NCBI GenBank assembly: GCA_023417635.1
Contig: JAEZFF010000008.1
Location: forward strand, 1-16,864
Direction: 5' to 3'
Source of the DNA: Bacillota bacterium
Lineage (GTDB): Bacteria > Bacillota > Clostridia > Oscillospirales > Acutalibacteraceae
DNA length: 16,864 bases
A program made the translations under genes and the position numbers. Shown in pieces: positions 1 to 5,881 of the stretch. The first letter of the stretch is position 1. The number at the start of each line of letters is the position of its first letter. The notes below the pieces were generated by a model. That model saw only the letters and a list, made by a program, of their open reading frames with translations, was not told the DNA's origin and did no database searches.

Positions 1-3
1 CAT
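1..3 (-). CDS. Possible start codon of a gene translationally coupled to metE (partial, 3 bases only)
   Basis: On the minus strand the metE stop codon TAA overlaps an ATG (bases 3 to 1) in the form TAATG. A GAGGGG ribosome binding site lies at 16-11, seven bases before this ATG. The arrangement is typical of translational coupling, so a downstream gene of the metE operon probably begins here and runs out of the window. A methylenetetrahydrofolate reductase (metF) is a common neighbour of metE, but nothing of the product is visible. The call rests only on the start codon and its ribosome binding site. Confidence 0.35.
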
Positions 4-2273
4 TATAATTCCCCTCGTACCTCTTTGGCTGCCTGCACCAGATTCTCAAGGCTGGGGATGGTTTCTTCAGTTCCCCGTGTTTTCAGGCCGCAGTCTGGGT
101 TTACCCAGAGTTTTTCTTTGGGAATCTTTTTCAGTATTTTGTGCAGCGCCGTCTTGATTTCTTCTTTCGAAGGAATGCGCGGCGAGTGGATGTCGTAAAC
201 ACCGGGGCCGACTTCGGTCTTAAAATCGCATTGATTCAGCGTATTTAAAATGGCAAGGTCAGAGCGCGAAGCTTCAAATGTTATTACGTCGGCATCCATG
301 CGGTCAATATCGCGGAGAATATCGCCAAATTCGCTGTAGCACATATGGGTATGAATCTGCGTTTCGGGTTTTACGCCGCTGTGAACAAGACGAAAAGCCG
401 GGATGGCCCAGTCCAGGTAATCTTTGTGCCAGTCCGCCCGACGCAGCGGGAGCTTTTCGCGCAGGGCCGCTTCATCAATCTGAATTATTTTGATGCCGGC
501 CTTTTCCAGGTCAAGAACTTCTTCACGGATTGCAAGCGCAAGCTGGAAGGCACAGTCTTTCAAGGGGATGTCTTCGCGCGGAAACGACCAGTTCAAGATG
601 GTGATAGGGCCGGTCAGCATCCCCTTTACAGGCTTCTTTGTGAGGCTTTGAGCGTATTTTGAGTAACCGACGGTAATTGGTTCGCAGCGAGAAATGTCGC
701 TCCAGATAATCGGCGGTTTGACACAGCGCGTGCCATAGGACTGCACCCATGCTTTCTGCGTGAAGAGAAATCCGTTAAGATGCTCACCGAAGTACTCCAC
801 CATGTCATTCCGTTCATACTCTCCGTGAACAAGGACATCCAGACCAAGCTTTTCCTGCAGGGCAATGCACTCTGCAATTTTCCTTTTATTGAAGGCCTCA
901 TATTCTTCTTTAGAGATTTTGCCTTTGCGGAAGTCTGCACGGTTGGCGCGAACGTCGGCAGTCTGTGGGAAGGAACCGATGGTAGTTGTGGGAAGCAGCG
1001 GAAAATGAAAGCGTTCTTTCTGCATTTTCTCGCGTTCTGCAAAAGCAGGGAGGCGTGTAAAGTCTTTTTCAGAAAGTGATGCCACTTTTTTCGTGACTGC
1101 TTCATTCGCAACATGACGCACGTTTCGGAAGAGTGAATTGTTGGCGCTATACTCCGGGGCGCTTTCCGGCAAATCAAGCTCTGCCAGCTTTTTCAGTTCG
1201 GCCAGTTCCTGTAATTTTTCCTTGGCGAAAGCAAGATGCTTTTTGTAGAAATCTGCCATTTTATCTTCGCTTTCCACCGTAAACGGGACATGGAGCAGGG
1301 AGCAGGAAGTGCCAAGTGCGGTGTTCGGTGCGTATTCTTGAATTTCATGAAGGATTGCAAGAATATTTTTGTACTGGCTGCGCCAGATATTTTTACCGTT
1401 TACAAGGCCTGCCACAAGCAGCTTCTCTTTTGGAAATCCGTGCTTTCTCAAGAGGGCAAGGCTTTCTTTTCCTTCCACGAAATCAATGCCGATTCCGTCA
1501 AACGGAAGCGCAACAACTTCGTTCCAGCAGTCACGAATATCTCCAAAGTAGGTTTGCAGCAAAACCTTCGCAGTGCCTTTCTCTTTGAGGATGCCGGAGT
1601 ACAGCAACTGAAACAGTTTTTTGTCTTCCATTGTCATATCTTTTACCAGCATTGGTTCGTCAAACTGAACCCATTCGGCGCCGAGGGCGGCAAGCCCTTT
1701 CAGCAGCGCTTTGTAAGCAGCGGCAGCGGGAGCGGCAAAATCGAAAGCCGACTTTTTTCCGGTGTACCGCGCAAGTTTGAGAAATGTGTAGGGGCCAATG
1801 ACAACCGGCTTCGTCAGAATCCCAAGCGCTTTTGCTTCTGCAAATTCGTCGGCCGCTTTCGTACTGTTCAGACAAATTTCTGCATCGTCGTCGATTTCCG
1901 GCACAAGGTAATGGTAGTTGGTGTTAAACCACTTCTTCATAGCGAGTGCTTTAACGTCGCCGCCAGCTCCTTGGTAGCCGCGTGCCATGGCAAAATAACC
2001 GCCGATGCCGTTGACTTTCAGGTCCCGGTAACGTTGGGGCACAGCATTCAGCATCACGGACGTGTCAAGCATATTGTCATAAAAAGAAAAGTCGTTGGAA
2101 GGAATGAGGTCAATCCCGGATTCCCGTTGAAGCATCCAGTGCCGCCTGCGAAGAAGCCTGCCTGTTTCGAGTAGTTCCAGTGCTGTCGTTTTCCCATTCA
2201 AATAGCCTTCTGAAGCAAATTTCAGTTCTCTTTGGGCGCCGATTCGGGGGAACCCCACGACCGATGATTTCAT
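3..2273 (-). CDS. metE: Cobalamin-independent methionine synthase (5-methyltetrahydropteroyltriglutamate-homocysteine methyltransferase)
   Basis: Catalyses the last step of methionine synthesis in the cytoplasm, moving the methyl group of 5-methyltetrahydropteroyl-polyglutamate to homocysteine without vitamin B12. The 756-residue length is normal for the family. The N-terminal half opens with the characteristic VGFPRIG motif and is the duplicated, non-catalytic barrel. The C-terminal catalytic barrel carries all four zinc ligands: His643 and Cys645 in THMCYSEF, Glu667 in ITFEAS and Cys728 in VNPDCGLKTRG, two positions offset from the E. coli numbering. The ATG at 2273 is preceded by a purine-rich AGGGAGAG ribosome binding site. 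I looked for a SAM-I riboswitch or T-box in the 188 bases upstream and saw no core motif, so control is unresolved. It is divergent from the beta-glucosidase gene and seems coupled to a following gene at the window edge. Confidence 0.97.
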   Translation of the reverse strand: MKSSVVGFPRIGAQRELKFASEGYLNGKTTALELLETGRLLRRRHWMLQRESGIDLIPSNDFSFYDNMLDTSVMLNAVPQRYRDLKVNGIGGYFAMARGYQGAGGDVKALAMKKWFNTNYHYLVPEIDDDAEICLNSTKAADEFAEAKALGILTKPVVIGPYTFLKLARYTGKKSAFDFAAPAAAAYKALLKGLAALGAEWVQFDEPMLVKDMTMEDKKLFQLLYSGILKEKGTAKVLLQTYFGDIRDCWNEVVALPFDGIGIDFVEGKESLALLRKHGFPKEKLLVAGLVNGKNIWRSQYKNILAILHEIQEYAPNTALGTSCSLLHVPFTVESEDKMADFYKKHLAFAKEKLQELAELKKLAELDLPESAPEYSANNSLFRNVRHVANEAVTKKVASLSEKDFTRLPAFAEREKMQKERFHFPLLPTTTIGSFPQTADVRANRADFRKGKISKEEYEAFNKRKIAECIALQEKLGLDVLVHGEYERNDMVEYFGEHLNGFLFTQKAWVQSYGTRCVKPPIIWSDISRCEPITVGYSKYAQSLTKKPVKGMLTGPITILNWSFPREDIPLKDCAFQLALAIREEVLDLEKAGIKIIQIDEAALREKLPLRRADWHKDYLDWAIPAFRLVHSGVKPETQIHTHMCYSEFGDILRDIDRMDADVITFEASRSDLAILNTLNQCDFKTEVGPGVYDIHSPRIPSKEEIKTALHKILKKIPKEKLWVNPDCGLKTRGTEETIPSLENLVQAAKEVRGEL

Positions 2274-2445
2274 TTTACAATCTCTCCCTGCCTATAATGA
2301 ACGTAAGCTTTGAAACAAAGAATACCACAAAATCAGTGTTTTCGCGAACTTGTGTTTTTAGCAATCTCCTCCTGTGCTGCGTCTTGCGCCTTTGTGTGGA
2401 ACATGGTACCATAGGTTCAACAAACCGGGTGAATGCCGGCAGAAA

Positions 2446-2451
2446 AAGGAG
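2446..2451 (+). promoter_or_regulatory. Ribosome binding site deciding a TTG start for the GH1 gene
   Basis: AAGGAG lies ten bases before the TTG at 2462. The open frame extends upstream to about 2180, but that part overlaps the metE start region and has no homology to GH1. The conserved SFPKNFLWG beginning of the enzyme follows the TTG directly. Confidence 0.7.
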
Positions 2452-2461
2452 AGTTGCTGCA

Positions 2462-3748
2462 TTGAGTTTTCCAAAGAATTTTCTCTGGGGCGCCGCAAGT
2501 GCGGCCTATCAGGTCGAGGGAGCTTGGCAGGAGGGCGGCAAAGCGCCAAGCATATGGGATGCGCTGAATGCCGGTCATGTACTGCACGGCGAAAACGGAA
2601 ACATTGCCTGTGACCAGTATCACCGTTTCCGAGAAGATATTGCGCTGATGAAAAGAATCGGGCTGAAGAGCTATCGCTTTTCGGTCAGCTGGCCCCGTGT
2701 AATCCCGGAAGAAGGCAAAGTAAACGAAGAGGGACTGGCCTATTACTGCAGCCTTGTAGACGAGTTGACGAAAGCGGGCATCACTCCTCTTTGCACTTTG
2801 TACCACTGGGACCTTCCTATGTGGCTGTATCATAGAGGCGGGTGGCAAAACCCGAAAAGCCCCGATTTCTTTGCACAGTTTGCCGAAGTAGTGGCACAGG
2901 CGCTCGGCAGCAAGGTGCCGTACTGGATGACACTGAATGAGCCGCAGTGCTTTGTGGGCCTCGGCTACTGTACCGGCGTACATGCTCCATTCTGCCGGGA
3001 ACCATCGCAGGTTGGCATTATCTCGCGGAATGTAATGCTTGCGCATGGCAAGGCGGTGCAGGCGATTCGCCGCTGTGCAGCAAAACCGGTAAAAATCGGC
3101 ATGGCGCCTTCCTGCCCGGTCATCACGCCATTTCACCCGGGCAATACGGGCATTGAAGAAGCGCGCGCCGCAACGTATGCGCCGGAAACGGGAGTAATGG
3201 GTACTTCCTGGTGGTCAGACCCTATTGTGCTCGGCAGAGTGCCGGAAGGGCTGCGGAATGTTCTTTCCAAAGAGGACATGCGGACTATTTGCCAGCCGCT
3301 TGATTTTTACGGGTTCAATACCTACAATTCGTTAAACGAGAGCGGCGCATATCCCGGTATGCCGCGTACTGCCATGGGATGGCCCATTACGCCGGAAGTG
3401 CTGTACTGGGCGCCGAAATTCCATTTTGAACGGTACGGCTTGCCAATCCTGATTACGGAGAATGGCATGGCCAACAATGACTTTGTCATGCTGGACGGAA
3501 AAGTTCACGATCCGCAGCGCATTGATTATATCCACCGCTACCTTCACTGCCTGAAAAAAGCTTCGGAGGAAGGCATCCCCATCCTCGGCTACACATACTG
3601 GGCCGCCATGGATAATTTTGAGTGGGCAGAAGGCTTTGGCCGCCGCTTTGGCCTTATCTATGTAGACTACCGTACGCTGCGCCGGATTCCAAAAGATTCT
3701 GCGTGGGATTACGGTGAGATCATCCGAACAAACGGCGATTCCGTTTGA
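2462..3748 (+). CDS. GH1 family beta-glucosidase, intracellular
   Basis: Retaining beta-glucosidase of glycoside hydrolase family 1, 428 residues from the TTG start and slightly shorter than the usual 440-480. The N-terminal GH1 signature (FLWGAASAAYQVEGA) follows the start at once, so there is no signal peptide and the enzyme should act on imported beta-glucosides in the cytoplasm. The acid/base Glu160 is in TLNEP and the nucleophile Glu333 is in ITENG. The aglycone and subsite -1 motif DNFEWAEG is present. 6-Phospho-beta-glycosidases carry a Ser/Lys/Tyr phosphate-binding set here instead, so a non-phosphorylated substrate is more likely. No sugar transporter or PTS gene is adjacent, and the gene appears to be monocistronic, ending in a hairpin terminator 30 bases downstream. 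The exact sugar cannot be told. Xylosidase or galactosidase side activities are common in the family. Confidence 0.93.
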   Translation: MSFPKNFLWGAASAAYQVEGAWQEGGKAPSIWDALNAGHVLHGENGNIACDQYHRFREDIALMKRIGLKSYRFSVSWPRVIPEEGKVNEEGLAYYCSLVDELTKAGITPLCTLYHWDLPMWLYHRGGWQNPKSPDFFAQFAEVVAQALGSKVPYWMTLNEPQCFVGLGYCTGVHAPFCREPSQVGIISRNVMLAHGKAVQAIRRCAAKPVKIGMAPSCPVITPFHPGNTGIEEARAATYAPETGVMGTSWWSDPIVLGRVPEGLRNVLSKEDMRTICQPLDFYGFNTYNSLNESGAYPGMPRTAMGWPITPEVLYWAPKFHFERYGLPILITENGMANNDFVMLDGKVHDPQRIDYIHRYLHCLKKASEEGIPILGYTYWAAMDNFEWAEGFGRRFGLIYVDYRTLRRIPKDSAWDYGEIIRTNGDSV

Positions 3749-3779
3749 ACTGTTTATCACTATTCAGAAATAAATTTGT

Positions 3780-3816
3780 CCCCGGAAAAGAAGTCCTCTT
3801 CTTTTTCGGGGATTTT
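3780..3816 (+). terminator. Rho-independent terminator after the GH1 gene
   Basis: Inverted repeat with arms 3780-3793 (CCCCGGAAAAGAAG) and 3798-3811 (CTTCTTTTTCGGGG), with one G-T pair and a four-base loop, followed by ATTTTT. It ends the beta-glucosidase transcript. It also lies just past the end of the converging superoxide dismutase gene, but the minus-strand tail is a weak U tract. Confidence 0.85.
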
Positions 3817-3838
3817 TCTATGTGCTGCGTAAATTTCA

Positions 3839-4333
3839 TCACCCAGCCGTAATCGGCCCGCAGGCAATTTTTGCGCCGGAGTTGCCGGAGGGCTGTGTTG
3901 TAAAATCGTCGGGCATACGGTGAATAATCATGGTACGGCCAATTACATCCTTCACGGCGAAACGGTCGGTGAAAAAAGCAAGGAAAGCGTACCCTCGGCA
4001 CCCAAACAGGGGCGGAAGGTCGCCCGCGTGCGCTGGGTGGGGACAGCTGTTTGGGTTAAAGTGCCCACCAGTATCCGCGAACGGGTCTTTTTCGTTTCCC
4101 GTGCAGGTGCTTCCGGAATGGATGTGGAAGGCGAAGACGTCCGCAGGACATTTGCCCGCACTTTGCGGGAGCCCCTGTACCTGCACTATGAGCAGTACTC
4201 CGCCATGCGCCTGATAGAAAAATGCCGTGCCATTCAGGCTTTCGTACCCGTGCGCGCCCCGAAGGACTGCCTGAGCATCCGGCATATGTTCCAGTAGCTT
4301 GTATAGGCCGCCGTAGTTTGGCTTTAAATACAT
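3839..4333 (-). CDS. sodC: Cu/Zn superoxide dismutase, cytosolic, lysine at the active-site arginine position
   Basis: Dismutates superoxide to oxygen and hydrogen peroxide. The product is 164 residues from the ATG at 4333, which has an AGGAGG ribosome binding site seven bases upstream. The longer open frame to 4417 lacks one. All metal ligands are visible: copper His70, His72 and His138, bridging His91, and zinc His99, His102 and Asp105. The structural disulfide pair is Cys77 and Cys158. The motifs FHIHSG, GGHFNP, HAGDL and GNSGAKIACG identify the family. The usual active-site Arg (human Arg143) is Lys155. Most bacterial SodC proteins are exported, but this one has no signal peptide or lipobox. 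An inverted repeat (CTGGCA/TGCCAG, 4363-4381) lies upstream and could be an operator or leader hairpin. The gene stands alone, convergent with the GH1 gene and divergent from the isomerase operon. Confidence 0.9.
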   Translation of the reverse strand: MYLKPNYGGLYKLLEHMPDAQAVLRGAHGYESLNGTAFFYQAHGGVLLIVQVQGLPQSAGKCPADVFAFHIHSGSTCTGNEKDPFADTGGHFNPNSCPHPAHAGDLPPLFGCRGYAFLAFFTDRFAVKDVIGRTMIIHRMPDDFTTQPSGNSGAKIACGPITAG

Positions 4334-4362
4334 TGAAACCGCCTCCTGTTTTATATTATGCG

Positions 4363-4381
4363 CTGGCAGAACAAATGCCAG
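4363..4381. repeat. Short inverted repeat upstream of sodC
   Basis: CTGGCA at 4363-4368 and TGCCAG at 4376-4381 form a perfect six-base inverted repeat with a seven-base spacer, about 30 bases upstream of the sodC start codon. It could be a regulator site or a small leader hairpin. No family can be assigned. Confidence 0.35.
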
Positions 4382-4427
4382 AACATTTTGCAAATGACCG
4401 TTTTTAGCATAGTTCATAAATAAAAAA

Positions 4428-4529
4428 TAAAATACATCTAATATTGTGTAATTTATTAAAATACAGGAAAGTTTTTAAGGCATAATTACATAAAAACCTT
4501 AAAGAATCAAAAACTAGATGTATTATAAT
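4428..4529 (+). promoter_or_regulatory. A/T-rich control region of the RpiB-TIM-RLP operon with repeated half-sites
   Basis: The word TAAAATACA occurs at 4428-4436 and again at 4457-4465, 29 bases apart. AATACATCTA at 4431-4440 is repeated as its exact reverse complement TAGATGTATT at 4515-4524. A further inverted repeat pairs TTTAAGG (4474-4480) with CCTTAAA (4497-4503). A TATAAT hexamer lies at 4524-4529, overlapping the last TAGATGTATT copy, but no good -35 box is found 17 bases upstream. The pattern suggests a regulated promoter with several operator half-sites. The low sequence complexity makes each single site uncertain. Confidence 0.45.
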
Positions 4530-4580
4530 AACTATAAAACAACAAAAACGGTCAAAAACAAAGGAGCAGTGATATTAATT

Positions 4581-5045
4581 ATGAGCGAAAGAGAATATGT
4601 AATTGGCTGTGACAATGCGGCCGTACCGATGAAAGACCTTGTGCGCGACTACCTGCGCCAAAAGGGTTTTACCGTGGAAGATGTGGGCTGTAATTCCCCG
4701 GAAGACCCGACCAACTACCCAACGGTAGCAAAACATCTTTGCAGCCGTGTTATGGAAAGCGGCTACGCAAAGCGCGGCGTACTTATCTGCGGCACGGGCC
4801 TTGGCATGTGCATTACCGCAAACAAATTTAAGGGAATTCGTGCAACCGTGTGCCACGATGCTTATTCGGCCGAGCGCTCCATCCTAAGCAACAATGCCAA
4901 CGTCCTTTGCATGGGCGCGCGCGTGATAGGACCGGAACTTGCCAAGAAAATTGTAGATGAATGGACGTCACTGGAGTTCCAGGATGGTCACTCCACAGCG
5001 AAAGTCGCTGAAATTTCGGCGATTGAAGAAGAAAACTTCCGCTAA
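4581..5045 (+). CDS. RpiB/LacAB-family sugar-phosphate isomerase, probably tetrulose-phosphate (EryI-like) type
   Basis: An aldose-ketose phosphate isomerase of 154 residues. The family core is intact: the catalytic-base Cys70 in VLICGTGLGMCITANK and the HDAYSAERS...MGARVIG block. Aligned to E. coli RpiB, two important histidines are missing. The DH of the N-terminal CDH motif is Asp11-Asn12, and the ring-opening His99 is replaced by Ser103 in ILSNNANVL. Two phosphate-binding arginines are replaced by His137 and Lys141. The SAER...LSNNA pattern resembles D-erythrulose-4-phosphate isomerase (EryI) of erythritol degradation as I remember it. Neither the tetrulose nor the tetrose 4-phosphate can close a furanose ring, so losing the ring-opening residue makes sense. 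Ordinary ribose-5-phosphate isomerase activity is the alternative. The start is the ATG at 4581, 14 bases after AAGGAG, because an in-frame GTG at 4569 is too close to it. First gene of a three-gene operon. Confidence 0.85.
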   Translation: MSEREYVIGCDNAAVPMKDLVRDYLRQKGFTVEDVGCNSPEDPTNYPTVAKHLCSRVMESGYAKRGVLICGTGLGMCITANKFKGIRATVCHDAYSAERSILSNNANVLCMGARVIGPELAKKIVDEWTSLEFQDGHSTAKVAEISAIEEENFR

Positions 5046-5068
5046 AAAGGCGGCAGGGAAGGATTAGA

Positions 5069-5881
5069 ATGAGCGGAAATAAAAAGATCTACCTTGGCAC
5101 CAACACTAAGATGTACAAGACAATCCGCCAGACGACGGATTTCCTGACTCGGCTGCATGAACTTACGAAAGATATTTCGCGTGACACAATGGAGTTGTTT
5201 GTGATTCCATCCTATACGGCTCTTTCCGCTGCAAAGGCTTCGGTGCCGGAAGAAAGCATCCTCCTTGGCGCACAGAATATGAGCTGGGAAGACGAAGGGC
5301 AGTTCACAGGCGAAATTTCGCCGGTTATGCTGAAAGAAATCGGCGTGAATATTGTTATGATTGGCCACTCGGAGCGCAGACATATTTTTGGCGAGAGCAA
5401 TGAAGAGGAAAACAAAAAAGTTCTTGCCGCACTGAAACACGGCTTTACGCCGCTTTTATGCGTTGGTGAAACCGGTAAAGAAAAAGATGCCGGTGTAGCG
5501 GCGGAAGTACTGAACACACAGCTGAAAGTTGGATTGCATGACGTTTCGCCGGAACAGGCGAAAAACGTTATTGTCGCTTACGAGCCGGTATGGGCCATCG
5601 GTGTAAACGGTAAGCCAGCTTCCGAAGAATATGCGGAGCAAATCCATGCGCTGCTGCATCGCACGCTGGGTGAGCTGTTTGGCAAGGAAACCGGAGCAGA
5701 TATACCGGTCCTGTACGGCGGAAGCGTGAACCCACAGAATGCCGAAAAGCTGATTGTCATGCCGCATATTGATGGGCTTTTCATTGGGCGCAGCGCGTGG
5801 GATGCCGACAATTTTAACCGGATTATCCGTCAGGTGCTTCCTCTCTTCTTCGAAAAGCAGAATACGAAAGGAGCGGAATGA
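5069..5881 (+). CDS. Triose-phosphate isomerase paralog, probably L-erythrulose-phosphate isomerase (EryH/LerI-like)
   Basis: A TIM-barrel isomerase of 270 residues. The proton-shuttling machinery is complete: Lys14, His100 in IGHSERR, Glu172 in AYEPVWAIG and the phosphate-binding YGGSVNPQN. Two sites differ from the glycolytic enzyme. The first-strand motif NWKMN reads NTKMY (Asn12, Thr13, Lys14, Met15, Tyr16). The closing loop AIGTGK becomes AIGVNGK, apparently one residue longer. Such changes fit a paralog with a larger substrate. In Brucella the TIM-like EryH sits with the RpiB-like EryI and converts L- to D-tetrulose phosphate, and the same gene pairing is seen here. It is preceded by GGAAGGA five bases before the ATG, 23 bases after the RpiB stop, and its stop overlaps the start of the RuBisCO-like gene. 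Glycolytic activity cannot be excluded. Confidence 0.85.
   Translation: MSGNKKIYLGTNTKMYKTIRQTTDFLTRLHELTKDISRDTMELFVIPSYTALSAAKASVPEESILLGAQNMSWEDEGQFTGEISPVMLKEIGVNIVMIGHSERRHIFGESNEEENKKVLAALKHGFTPLLCVGETGKEKDAGVAAEVLNTQLKVGLHDVSPEQAKNVIVAYEPVWAIGVNGKPASEEYAEQIHALLHRTLGELFGKETGADIPVLYGGSVNPQNAEKLIVMPHIDGLFIGRSAWDADNFNRIIRQVLPLFFEKQNTKGAE
5867..5873 (+). promoter_or_regulatory. Ribosome binding site of the RuBisCO-like gene inside the TIM coding end
   Basis: AAAGGAG lies four bases before the ATG at 5878 and seven bases before a second ATG at 5881. The second spacing is better, so 5881 is taken as the start. The TIM stop TGA (5879-5881) overlaps both choices, so the two genes are translationally coupled. 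Confidence 0.6.

Noticed and set aside
1236..2174. 312-codon open frame on the plus strand
   Set aside because: It lies wholly antisense to the well-conserved metE frame and shows no domain pattern of its own. It is a shadow of metE codon use.
2274..2461. SAM riboswitch or T-box upstream of metE
   Set aside because: Searched by eye on the minus strand for the S-box core and the T-box GGTGG-ACCGCG motif. Neither is present. A covariance-model search would be decisive.
2417..3136. 239-codon open frame on the minus strand
   Set aside because: It is antisense to the GH1 gene, whose catalytic motifs are clear in the plus frame.
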